DNA of 64,000 bases from Pseudomonas sp. stari2 (GTDB taxonomy: Bacteria; Pseudomonadota; Gammaproteobacteria; Pseudomonadales; Pseudomonadaceae): positions 769,001 to 833,000 of the forward strand of contig NZ_CP099760.1 of assembly GCF_040760005.1 (NCBI RefSeq), written 5' to 3'. Positions within the stretch are counted from its first letter, which is position 1. Every line of letters starts with the position of its first letter. The translations under genes and the position numbers were made by a program. Below, in pieces: positions 41,665 through 52,028 of this stretch. The notes below the pieces were generated by a model. The model worked only from the letters and a program-made list of their open reading frames with translations, searched no databases and had not been told where the DNA came from.

Positions 41665-41717
41665 CCCCTGATTTGATTTTAATAAATCAATTTCAGAAAA
41701 AGGCGGGGCGCAGAATG

Positions 41718-41744
41718 CAAAAAACCCGCTTTCGCGGGTTTTTG
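41718..41744 (-). terminator. Terminator of the second tRNA-Leu
   Basis: Stem of 12 bp around AAACCCGC with a 4-nt loop and U-run on the minus strand, a near copy of the terminator at 41457-41482. It separates the two tRNA transcription units. Confidence 0.85.
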
Positions 41745-41782
41745 TGTGAGTCTTGAAACTGTTCTAGTCTCAAACTCGAAAT

Positions 41783-41869
41783 TGGTGCCCAGGAGAAGAC
41801 TCGAACTTCCACGACCGTAAGGTCACCAGCACCTGAAGCTGGCGTGTCTACCAATTTCACCACCTGGGC
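41783..41869 (-). tRNA. tRNA-Leu (anticodon CAG), copy 2
   Basis: 87 nt including CCA, identical to copy 1 except for a swapped acceptor pair: GCCCAGG/CCTGGGC instead of GCCCAGA/TCTGGGC. Anticodon CAG. It has its own promoter at 41905-41933. Confidence 0.97.
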
Positions 41870-41904
41870 ATCTCGACAGCGTCAGTACGTCGTCGATGGC
41901 GCGC

Positions 41905-41933
41905 ACTATACGGAGCGTCTTTTTAACTGTAAA
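41905..41933 (-). promoter_or_regulatory. Sigma-70 promoter of tRNA-Leu copy 2
   Basis: On the minus strand: TTTACA, 17-nt spacer, TATAGT and a GCGCGC discriminator. Its layout is the same as the promoter of copy 1. Confidence 0.85.
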
Positions 41934-42094
41934 CCCCTGCCAACAAAAAAATTGGTTTTTTTTACCAGCGGTGTTCAAAACGCCTTTCGGACGTCGATAC
42001 AAGGCTCAAGACGCGCCTTATAGAGTCGGAAATTTCCCGTTTGATGGCGCCTATGCCAAACTAACCCGCATATAGACAAGGTGAAAACTCTCTA

Positions 42095-44725
42095 ATGGCC
42101 GATTGGCAGTCCCTCGATCCCGAGGCCGCTCGTGAAGCGGAAAAATATGAAAACCCTATTCCCAGCCGCGAACTGATCCTTCAGCACCTTGCTGATCGGG
42201 GTTCGCCTGCTGCCCGCGAGCAACTGGTCGAAGAGTTTGGTCTGACCACAGAAGACCAGATCGAAGCCCTGCGCCGCCGCCTGCGCGCCATGGAGCGCGA
42301 CGCTCAACTGATCTACACCCGCCGTGGCACATATGCGCCGGTGGACAAGCTCGATCTGATCCTCGGCCGCATCAGCGGTCACCGCGACGGCTTTGGCTTC
42401 CTGGTGCCGGATGACGGCTCCGACGACCTGTTCATGAGCCCGGCGCAAATGCGTCTGGTGTTCGACGGCGACCGTGCCCTGGCCCGCGTTTCCGGCCTGG
42501 ATCGTCGCGGTCGCCGCGAAGGCGTGATCGTCGAAGTGGTGTCCCGTGCCCACGAAAGCATCGTCGGCCGTTATTTCGAAGAAGGCGGCATCGGCTTCGT
42601 CGTCGCGGACAACCCGAAGATCCAGCAGGAAGTGCTGGTGACCCCGGGGCGCAACGCCAATGCCCAGATCGGTCAGTTCGTCGAGGTGAAAATCACTCAC
42701 TGGCCGACTCCGCGCTTCCAGCCGCAAGGTGACGTGGTCGAAGTCGTCGGTAATTACATGGCGCCGGGCATGGAAATCGATGTCGCCCTGCGCACCTACG
42801 ACATTCCGCACGTCTGGCCTGAAGCCGTTCTGAAGGAAGCCGGCAAGCTCAAGCCGGAAGTCGAAGAAAAAGACAAAGAGAAACGCGTCGACTTGCGCCA
42901 TCTGCCGTTCGTCACCATCGACGGTGAAGATGCCCGCGACTTCGACGACGCGGTCTACTGCGAATCCAAGCCAGGCAAGCTGCGCCTGTTCTCCGGCGGC
43001 TGGAAGTTGTACGTGGCGATTGCCGACGTTTCCAGCTACGTGAAGATCGGTTCGGCCCTGGACAACGAAGCCCAGGTGCGCGGCAACTCGGTGTACTTCC
43101 CCGAGCGCGTGGTGCCGATGCTGCCGGAGCAGCTCTCCAACGGCCTGTGCTCGCTGAACCCGCACGTCGATCGTCTGGCCATGGTTTGCGAGATGACCAT
43201 CTCCAAATCCGGCGAAATGACCGACTACTGCTTCTATGAAGCGGTGATCCACTCCCACGCCCGTCTGACCTACAACAAGGTCAGCGCGATGCTGGAAACG
43301 CCGAAAGCCACCGAAGCGCGCAAGCTGCGCGGTGAATACACCGACGTCCTGCCGCACCTGAAGCAGCTCTATGCGCTGTACAAGGTATTGCTGGCCGCCC
43401 GTCACGTCCGTGGCGCGATCGATTTCGAAACGCAGGAAACCCGGATCATCTTCGGTTCCGAGCGCAAGATTGCCGAAATCCGTCCGACCACCCGTAACGA
43501 CGCCCACAAGCTGATCGAGGAATGCATGCTGGCGGCCAACGTGGCCACTGCCGAGTTCCTGAAAAAGCACGAAATCCCTGCACTGTACCGCGTCCACGAC
43601 GGCCCGCCGCCGGAGCGTCTGGAAAAACTGCGCGCGTTCCTCGGCGAGCTCGGCCTGTCCCTGCACAAAGGCAAGGACGGCCCGACGCCGAAGGACTATC
43701 AGGCCCTGCTGGCCAGCATCAAGGACCGTCCGGATTTCCACCTGATCCAGACCGTGATGCTGCGCTCCTTGAGCCAGGCGGTGTACAGCGCCCAGAACGA
43801 AGGCCACTTCGGCCTGAATTACGAAGCGTATACCCACTTCACCTCGCCGATCCGTCGTTACCCGGACCTGCTCACGCATCGTGCGATCCGCAGCGTGATC
43901 CATTCGAAACAGGACACCCCGCACGTTCGCCGTGCCGGCGCGATGACTATTCCGAAGGCGCGCATCTACCCGTACGACGAGGCGGCGCTGGAGCAACTCG
44001 GCGAGCAGTGCTCGATGAGCGAGCGCCGTGCCGACGAAGCGACCCGCGACGTGGTGAACTGGCTCAAGTGCGAGTTCATGAAAGACCGCGTGGGCGAATC
44101 GTTCCCGGGCGTGATCACTGCCGTGACCGGTTTCGGCCTGTTCGTCGAACTGACCGATATCTACGTCGAAGGTCTGGTGCACGTGACGGCGCTGCCGGGC
44201 GATTACTATCACTTCGACCCTGTGCATCACCGCCTCGCGGGTGAGCGCACCGGTCGCAGCTTCCGTCTTGGCGATACCGTTGAAGTACGGGTCATGCGCG
44301 TCGATCTCGACGAGCGCAAGATCGACTTCGAGATGGCCGAAAAGACCATCAGCGCGCCAATCGGCCGCAAGAAGCGTGGCACCGAAACCGCTGCTCCAGC
44401 GGCCAAGGCTGTGGAAGAAAAGGCTCCGGCAAAAACCTCCAGCCGTCGTCCGGCGAAGGAAAAGGTGGCCGAGGCTTATCGCCCGAGCGATGCCGTGGCG
44501 AAAAACGCCGAGCTGCGCAAAAGCCGTGAAATGAAGAAGGCCTTGCTGGCCGACGCCAAAAACGGTGGTAAAGCGGCGTCCGGGGGAAAGGCCGGACGGT
44601 CGGCGCCTGAAAAGGCCTCCGGCAGCAAGCCAGGCAAGCCGAGCAAACACCGCAAGGGCCCACCAAAAGCGGGTTCCGCTCCAGCCAAAAGCGGCGGGGC
44701 ACGTAAACCGAAGGCGAAGTCATGA
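42095..44725 (+). CDS. rnr: Ribonuclease R
   Basis: Processive 3'-5' exoribonuclease (876 aa) that degrades structured RNA and helps with rRNA and tRNA quality control. Order: N-terminal winged-helix segment, two cold-shock domains, the RNB catalytic domain with metal ligands in DGEDARDFDD (276-285), an S1 domain (about 665-750), and a very basic Lys/Ala/Pro-rich tail of about 115 residues that in E. coli helps RNA binding. The stop shares 4 nt (ATGA) with rlmB. The two tRNA genes lie upstream on the other strand. Confidence 0.96.
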   Translation: MADWQSLDPEAAREAEKYENPIPSRELILQHLADRGSPAAREQLVEEFGLTTEDQIEALRRRLRAMERDAQLIYTRRGTYAPVDKLDLILGRISGHRDGFGFLVPDDGSDDLFMSPAQMRLVFDGDRALARVSGLDRRGRREGVIVEVVSRAHESIVGRYFEEGGIGFVVADNPKIQQEVLVTPGRNANAQIGQFVEVKITHWPTPRFQPQGDVVEVVGNYMAPGMEIDVALRTYDIPHVWPEAVLKEAGKLKPEVEEKDKEKRVDLRHLPFVTIDGEDARDFDDAVYCESKPGKLRLFSGGWKLYVAIADVSSYVKIGSALDNEAQVRGNSVYFPERVVPMLPEQLSNGLCSLNPHVDRLAMVCEMTISKSGEMTDYCFYEAVIHSHARLTYNKVSAMLETPKATEARKLRGEYTDVLPHLKQLYALYKVLLAARHVRGAIDFETQETRIIFGSERKIAEIRPTTRNDAHKLIEECMLAANVATAEFLKKHEIPALYRVHDGPPPERLEKLRAFLGELGLSLHKGKDGPTPKDYQALLASIKDRPDFHLIQTVMLRSLSQAVYSAQNEGHFGLNYEAYTHFTSPIRRYPDLLTHRAIRSVIHSKQDTPHVRRAGAMTIPKARIYPYDEAALEQLGEQCSMSERRADEATRDVVNWLKCEFMKDRVGESFPGVITAVTGFGLFVELTDIYVEGLVHVTALPGDYYHFDPVHHRLAGERTGRSFRLGDTVEVRVMRVDLDERKIDFEMAEKTISAPIGRKKRGTETAAPAAKAVEEKAPAKTSSRRPAKEKVAEAYRPSDAVAKNAELRKSREMKKALLADAKNGGKAASGGKAGRSAPEKASGSKPGKPSKHRKGPPKAGSAPAKSGGARKPKAKS

Positions 44726-45489
44726 GTCAGTTGGAAAAAATCTACGGCGTTCACGCGGTAGAAGCGTTGCTGCGTCACCACCCTAAACGCGTCAAACAGA
44801 TCTGGCTGGCTGAAAGCCGCAACGATCCACGGGTGCAGACGCTGATCGAGCTGGCCAACGAAAACCGCGTTCAGATCGGTCAGGCCGAGCGCCGCGAAAT
44901 GGACGCCTGGGTCGAAGGTGTGCACCAGGGCGTGGTGGCGGACGTCAGTCCGAGCCAGGTCTGGGGCGAGGCGATGCTCGACGAACTGCTCGACCGCACC
45001 GAAGGCGCGCCGCTGCTGTTGGTGCTCGACGGCGTGACCGATCCGCATAACCTCGGCGCTTGCCTGCGTTCGGCGGACGCTGCCGGTGCGCTGGCGGTCA
45101 TCGTGCCGAAAGACAAATCGGCCACCCTGACGCCTGTCGTGCGTAAAGTGGCCTGCGGCGCGGCGGAAGTGATTCCGCTGGTGGCCGTGACCAACCTTGC
45201 GCGCACCCTGGAAAAGCTTCAGCAACGCGGTCTGTGGATTGTCGGCACGGCGGGAGAGGCCGAGGTCAGCATCTACGACCAGGACCTGACCGGCCCGACC
45301 ATTCTGATCATGGGCGCCGAAGGCAAAGGCATGCGTCGCCTGACCCGCGAGCATTGCGATTACCTGGTGCATTTGCCGATGGCCGGTAGCGTCAGCAGTC
45401 TCAACGTGTCGGTTGCGACGGGTGTGTGCCTGTTCGAGGCCCAGCGCCAGCGCGGTGCCAAGGCCAAGGCTGCAGCCAAAAAGGCTTAA
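44722..45489 (+). CDS. rlmB: 23S rRNA Gm2251 2'-O-methyltransferase RlmB
   Basis: SpoU-family methyltransferase (255 aa) modifying the peptidyl-transferase P loop. The N-terminal substrate-binding domain begins EKIYGVHAVEALLRHHPKR; the knotted C-terminal SAM domain has LDGVTDPHNLGACLRSADA, LIMGAEGKGMRRLTREHCD and MAGSVSSLNVSVATG. It is coupled to rnr through ATGA, as in other gammaproteobacteria. Confidence 0.94.
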   Translation: MSQLEKIYGVHAVEALLRHHPKRVKQIWLAESRNDPRVQTLIELANENRVQIGQAERREMDAWVEGVHQGVVADVSPSQVWGEAMLDELLDRTEGAPLLLVLDGVTDPHNLGACLRSADAAGALAVIVPKDKSATLTPVVRKVACGAAEVIPLVAVTNLARTLEKLQQRGLWIVGTAGEAEVSIYDQDLTGPTILIMGAEGKGMRRLTREHCDYLVHLPMAGSVSSLNVSVATGVCLFEAQRQRGAKAKAAAKKA

Positions 45490-45507
45490 GCTTCACGCTG
45501 TCATAAA

Positions 45508-45596
45508 TGTGGGGGCGAGCCTGCTCGCGAAGCGGAGTTACATTCAGCATCATTGTTGGATGTTAAGCCGCCATCGCGAGCAGGCTCGCTCCCACA
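45508..45596. repeat. REPIN (paired REP palindromes)
   Basis: Two inverted 23-nt copies of a REP sequence, TGTGGGAGCGAGCCTGCTCGCGA type (45508-45530 and 45574-45596), facing each other 43 nt apart with one mismatch between them. This is the common REPIN of the P. fluorescens group, mobilised in trans by RAYT transposases. None is encoded in this window. Confidence 0.92.
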
Positions 45597-45648
45597 GTGT
45601 TTTCTGGTGTGGCAGAAAGTGTGACTGTTCAAATAATCACCAATTGCC

Positions 45649-45677
45649 TTGCACCTCTTCTATCCCTTCTCTACAAT
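45649..45677 (+). promoter_or_regulatory. Sigma-70 promoter of the rpsF operon
   Basis: TTGCAC (45649-45654), 17-nt spacer, TACAAT (45672-45677). The predicted start near 45684 leaves a leader of about 112 nt before rpsF. The leader contains hairpins (for example GGCAC-GCAT-GTGCC) and could hold an S6:S18-type regulatory element. Confidence 0.75.
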
Positions 45678-45795
45678 TGCGCCCCTTGCTGTGACGGCAG
45701 GCACGCATGTGCCCCACGCCGGCAAGTCCATAAGTGTCATTCACTCCTTGTCTGACCGTTTTTGAGCGGCAGGCTACAACCCGTAAGGAGCATTC

Positions 45796-46224
45796 ATGCG
45801 TCATTACGAAATCATCTTTCTGGTCCACCCTGACCAGAGCGAGCAAGTCGGCGGCATGGTTGAGCGTTACACCAAGCTGATCGAAGAAGACGGCGGCAAA
45901 ATCCACCGTCTGGAAGACTGGGGCCGTCGTCAACTGGCCTACGCAATCAACAATGTTCACAAGGCTCACTACGTGATGCTGAACGTTGAGTGCACTGGCA
46001 AGGCTCTGGCCGAGCTGGAAGACAACTTCCGCTACAACGATGCAGTGATCCGTAACCTGGTCATCCGTCGCGACGAAGCCGTTACCGGCCAGTCCGAGAT
46101 GCTCAAGGCTGAAGAAAACCGCAGTGAGCGCCGTGAGCGTCGCGAACGTCCTGAGCACGATGGCAGCGCCGATGGCGATGACAGCGATAGCGACAGCGAC
46201 AACAGCGATAACGCTGACGAGTAA
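45796..46224 (+). CDS. rpsF: 30S ribosomal protein S6
   Basis: Small-subunit protein (142 aa) that binds with S18 on the platform of the 30S. The fold is complete ([18 protein letters not shown] start) and the C-terminal tail is long and made almost only of Asp, Ser, Asn and Glu, ending NADE. In P. fluorescens RimK adds glutamates to the S6 end, so this acidic tail is a likely modification site. The ATG follows GTAAGGAGCATTC. Confidence 0.96.
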   Translation: MRHYEIIFLVHPDQSEQVGGMVERYTKLIEEDGGKIHRLEDWGRRQLAYAINNVHKAHYVMLNVECTGKALAELEDNFRYNDAVIRNLVIRRDEAVTGQSEMLKAEENRSERRERRERPEHDGSADGDDSDSDSDNSDNADE

Positions 46225-46252
46225 TCCACGGACCTTTTAAGGAGCCTATCAA

Positions 46253-46483
46253 ATGGCACGTTTCTTCCGTCGTCGTAAATTCTGCCGCTTCACCGCTGAA
46301 GACGTGAAGGAGATCGACTACAAAGATCTCAACACTCTGAAAGCCTACGTATCCGAGACCGGCAAAATCGTTCCAAGCCGCATCACCGGTACCAAAGCTC
46401 GTTATCAGCGTCAGCTGGCCACCGCTATCAAGCGCGCCCGCTTCCTGGCCCTGCTGGCCTACACCGACAGCCACGGCCGCTGA
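46253..46483 (+). CDS. rpsR: 30S ribosomal protein S18
   Basis: Small-subunit protein (76 aa), highly basic ([13 protein letters not shown] start), which docks beside S6. The ATG at 46253 follows TTTTAAGGAGCCTATCAA. Second gene of the S6 operon. Confidence 0.97.
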
Positions 46484-46520
46484 GACCGGGTAGTCGACAA
46501 GTAAGTAAGGGATCGAATGC

Positions 46521-47411
46521 ATGCGTGCCTTAGCTGAATTCATCATGCGGGGGCGTATGCAGGCCACGCTGGTCGTGGCCGGATCTGCGGCACTGCCGCT
46601 GTTGTTCTGGTTGAGTGCCGCCGCAGGTTGCCTTGTGCTCCTGCGGCGCGGTTCGGACGCCTTGAGCGTCCTGGGTGTGGGAGTGTTGTCAGCGTTAGTG
46701 AGCTGGCACTACTTGAAAGACCCGACGGCACTGATTGTGCTGCTTGGGACCTGCAGTCTGGCGCTGGTTTTACGCGCCGGCCACACCTGGAATCGCGCGC
46801 TGCTGGTCAGCGTGGCCGTGGGATTGTTGATTGCCGTGAGCCTGGGGACTGTATTCAGTTCCTTCACCGAGACTCTGGCGCAGACGTTTGAACAAGTCTT
46901 GCCGCTGGCGATGGGTGAGGTCTACGAGAAGTTCTCGGCAGACCAGAAGGCAATTCTCACTGCATTGGCGGTCCCACTGTCGATCATTTCGACAGCGGTG
47001 TCGTTGCAGGTTTTTAGCGTGCTGTGCCTGATTCTTGGGCGCTACTGGCAGGCGTTGTTGTATAACCCCGGCGGTTTCGGTCGCGAGTTTCGCACCATCC
47101 GACTGCCGAAAAGCGTTGCGCTGTCGCTTCTGGCCGTCATGTGTGTGGCACCGTTCTTCGGTCTGCATGCCTTGGTCCTGTTGCCGTTGTGCAGCGTGCC
47201 GTTGTTCTTCGCAGGTCTGGCCTTGGTTCACGGGCTGGTGGCGCAGAAGCGGTTGGCCGGTTTCTGGCTGGTGGGGATATACGTGACGCTCGTGCCTTTC
47301 ATGCACTTGCTCGGTCCGTTGCTTGTGGTCTTGGCCATTGTCGACAGCCTGATTGATTTTCGCGGTCGTCACGTGTCGAAAGACACCGATAACGCGAACG
47401 GTGAAGGTTAA
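46521..47411 (+). CDS. YybS-like (DUF2232) multi-pass membrane protein
   Basis: A 296-residue inner-membrane protein with about eight hydrophobic helices spread over the whole length and a short charged end. It lies between rpsR and rplI, the same place as the YybS/DUF2232 gene in Bacillus, and the LLPLCSVPLFFAGLALVHGLV region fits that family. The N-terminal Met at 46521 lies 37 nt after rpsR. Function unknown. The end is 19 nt before rplI, so it is very likely part of the ribosomal operon. Confidence 0.65.
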   Translation: MRALAEFIMRGRMQATLVVAGSAALPLLFWLSAAAGCLVLLRRGSDALSVLGVGVLSALVSWHYLKDPTALIVLLGTCSLALVLRAGHTWNRALLVSVAVGLLIAVSLGTVFSSFTETLAQTFEQVLPLAMGEVYEKFSADQKAILTALAVPLSIISTAVSLQVFSVLCLILGRYWQALLYNPGGFGREFRTIRLPKSVALSLLAVMCVAPFFGLHALVLLPLCSVPLFFAGLALVHGLVAQKRLAGFWLVGIYVTLVPFMHLLGPLLVVLAIVDSLIDFRGRHVSKDTDNANGEG

Positions 47412-47430
47412 AAGTTAAGAGGATTTCCAC

Positions 47431-47877
47431 ATGCAACTGATCCTTCTGGAAAAAATCGCCAACCTGGGCAACCTGGGCGACAAAGTAAACGTTAAGGCCG
47501 GTTACGGCCGTAACTACCTGCTGCCTTTCGGCAAAGCCACCGCTGCGACCGCTGCCAACCTGGCTGCGTTCGAAGAGCGTCGTGCTGAGCTGGAAAAAGC
47601 CGCTGCCGACCGTAAAGCATCGGCTGAAAGCCGTGCTGCCCAACTGGCCGAGCTGGAAGTGACCATCACTGCCACCGCTGGCGACGAAGGCAAGCTGTTC
47701 GGTTCGATCGGTACTCACGACATCGCTGACGCACTGACCGCCTCCGGCGTTGAAGTGGCGAAAAGCGAAGTTCGTCTGCCGAACGGCACCATCCGCAACG
47801 TGGGTGAATTCGACGTGGCTGTGCACCTGCACGCCGAAGTTGAAGCCACCGTACGCGTTGTCGTGGTAGCAGCTTAA
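47431..47877 (+). CDS. rplI: 50S ribosomal protein L9
   Basis: Large-subunit protein (148 aa) at the base of the L1 stalk. The N-terminal RNA-binding part ([36 protein letters not shown], 1-40) joins a long central helix (about 45-75) to a C-terminal RNA-binding domain. The ATG follows AAGAGGATTTCCAC. It ends the S6 operon at a terminator. Confidence 0.97.
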   Translation: MQLILLEKIANLGNLGDKVNVKAGYGRNYLLPFGKATAATAANLAAFEERRAELEKAAADRKASAESRAAQLAELEVTITATAGDEGKLFGSIGTHDIADALTASGVEVAKSEVRLPNGTIRNVGEFDVAVHLHAEVEATVRVVVVAA

Positions 47878-47923
47878 GCAATACCTGATCGGCTGGCGGC
47901 TTGCCCGTCAGACGGTTAACATC

Positions 47924-47952
47924 GGGCACGATCCTGTTTACAGGTCGTGCCC
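47924..47952 (+). terminator. Terminator after rplI
   Basis: A 12-bp stem (GGGCACGATCCTG with CAGGTCGTGCCC, one unpaired T) with a 4-nt loop, followed by TTTGTCTTT. It ends the ribosomal operon before dnaB. Confidence 0.8.
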
Positions 47953-47995
47953 TTTGTCTTTCTGCAATCCTGCTTTTCCTGAATAAACAGTGGCC

Positions 47996-49393
47996 ATGAA
48001 CGAAATCTCCGCTCCCGAGCAATACGATCTGCAAACCGCTGCCCTGAAGGTGCCGCCGCACTCCATCGAGGCCGAACAGGCCGTGCTCGGTGGTCTGATG
48101 CTGGACAACAACGCCTGGGAGCGCGTGCTCGATCAAGTCTCCGACGGCGATTTCTACCGGCATGACCACCGTCTGATTTTCCGTGCGATCGCCAAACTGG
48201 CCGATCAGAACTCGCCGATCGACGTCGTGACCCTTGCCGAGCAACTGGACAAGGAAGGTCAGACCTCGCAAGTCGGCGGCCTGGGTTACCTCGGCGAACT
48301 GGCGAAAAACACGCCGTCCGTCGCCAACATCAAGGCCTATGCGCAGATCGTTCGCCAGCGTGCGACGTTGCGTCAGTTGATCGGCATCAGCACCGAAATT
48401 GCCGATAGCGCTTTCAACCCTGAGGGTCGCACCGCCGAGGAAATCCTCGACGAAGCCGAACGGCAGATTTTCGCGATTGCCGAGGCTCGGCCAAAAACCG
48501 GCGGCCCGGTGGGTGTGAATGACCTGTTGACCAAAGCCATCGACCGCATCGACACATTGTTCAACACCGCCGACTCGATCACCGGCCTGTCCACCGGCTA
48601 CACCGACCTCGACGAGAAGACCAGCGGCCTGCAACCGGCCGACTTGATCATCGTCGCCGGCCGTCCGTCGATGGGTAAGACGACTTTCGCGATGAACCTG
48701 GTGGAAAACGCCGTGTTGCGCAGCGACAAGGTAGTGCTGGTGTACTCCCTCGAGATGCCAGGCGAATCGCTGATCATGCGTATGCTGTCGTCCCTCGGCC
48801 GCATCGACCAGACCAAGGTGCGTTCCGGCCAACTGGAAGACGACGACTGGCCGCGCCTGACCTCGGCGGTCAATCTGCTCAACGATCGCAAGCTGTTCAT
48901 CGACGACACCGCCGGCATCAGCCCGTCGGAGATGCGTGCCCGGACCCGGCGTCTGGTGCGCGAGCACGGCGACATCGCCCTGATCATGATCGACTACCTG
49001 CAGCTGATGCAGATCCCCGGCTCCAGCGGTGATAACCGGACCAACGAGATTTCCGAGATCTCCCGATCCCTGAAAGCCCTGGCCAAGGAATTCAACTGCC
49101 CGGTGGTTGCCCTGTCGCAGCTCAACCGTTCCCTGGAACAACGTCCCAACAAGCGTCCGGTGAACTCCGACTTGCGGGAATCCGGAGCGATCGAGCAGGA
49201 CGCCGACGTCATCATGTTCGTGTACCGGGACGAGGTGTATCACCCGGAAACCGAGCACAAAGGCATCGCCGAAATCATCATCGGCAAACAGCGGAACGGC
49301 CCGATCGGCTTTATCCGCCTGGCCTTCATCGGCAAGTACACGCGCTTCGAAAACCTCGCGCCGGGCAGCTATAACTTCGACGACGACGAGTAA
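47996..49393 (+). CDS. dnaB: Replicative DNA helicase DnaB
   Basis: Hexameric 5'-3' helicase (465 aa) at the replication fork. The N-terminal collar domain (PPHSIEAEQAVLGGLM) is followed by the RecA-like domain with Walker A GRPSMGKTT (Lys228), VYSLEMPGE and LIMIDYLQLM; no intein. The ATG at 47996 fits the family; a GTG two codons earlier is also in frame. It has its own promoter region after the rplI terminator, but I see no strong site. Confidence 0.95.
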   Translation: MNEISAPEQYDLQTAALKVPPHSIEAEQAVLGGLMLDNNAWERVLDQVSDGDFYRHDHRLIFRAIAKLADQNSPIDVVTLAEQLDKEGQTSQVGGLGYLGELAKNTPSVANIKAYAQIVRQRATLRQLIGISTEIADSAFNPEGRTAEEILDEAERQIFAIAEARPKTGGPVGVNDLLTKAIDRIDTLFNTADSITGLSTGYTDLDEKTSGLQPADLIIVAGRPSMGKTTFAMNLVENAVLRSDKVVLVYSLEMPGESLIMRMLSSLGRIDQTKVRSGQLEDDDWPRLTSAVNLLNDRKLFIDDTAGISPSEMRARTRRLVREHGDIALIMIDYLQLMQIPGSSGDNRTNEISEISRSLKALAKEFNCPVVALSQLNRSLEQRPNKRPVNSDLRESGAIEQDADVIMFVYRDEVYHPETEHKGIAEIIIGKQRNGPIGFIRLAFIGKYTRFENLAPGSYNFDDDE

Positions 49394-49505
49394 GTCCGTC
49401 CTCGTCTGACAGCCCCTGATATTTCCGACCATAGCCGTCGGAATTGGTCATTTTTTGTGCTATATTCCGCGCCCGCGATTTTGCACCTCAACACCGGTCA
49501 TCGAC

Positions 49506-51818
<2,313 letters not shown>

Positions 51819-51837
51819 AACGCACTTGAGTGAACAG

Positions 51838-51863
51838 AACGCCAACCTTCGGGTTGGCGTTTT
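51838..51863 (+). terminator. Intrinsic terminator of the YgiQ gene
   Basis: Ten-bp arms AACGCCAACC (51838-51847) and GGTTGGCGTT (51852-51861) with a TTCG loop, followed by TTGCG. Located 20 nt after the stop. Confidence 0.82.
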
Positions 51864-51975
51864 GCGTTGTGCCTCGCAACATTTGCGTGCAACTGTGCCA
51901 AAGCATTTCACCGCGTCGCCCGATTTTGGTGCTGTACTGCCCTGAGCATTCCGGGAAAGCGCCCAAGCCTCTTCA

Positions 51976-51990
51976 TGGCATAAGTCTTGC
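51976..51990 (+). promoter_or_regulatory. Candidate sigma-54 promoter of the transglutaminase/ATP-grasp operon
   Basis: TGGCA (51976-51980) and TTGC (51987-51990) match the -24 and -12 cores, with exactly 10 nt between the GG and GC pairs. The predicted start, about 52002, is 27 nt before the GTG. The flanking consensus bases match less well, and no enhancer-binding-protein site was identified. Confidence 0.5.
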
Positions 51991-52028
51991 GCGCTTTTGA
52001 ATACGCTTGGGCTCGCAGGAGGCACGCC

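Noticed and set aside
42092..44650. Very long open frame antisense to rnr
   Set aside because: Its frame is the mirror of rnr codons in high-GC DNA; residues are low-complexity (His/Val/Gly/Gln-rich) and match no family. Similar mirror frames lie opposite motAB and the YgiQ gene.
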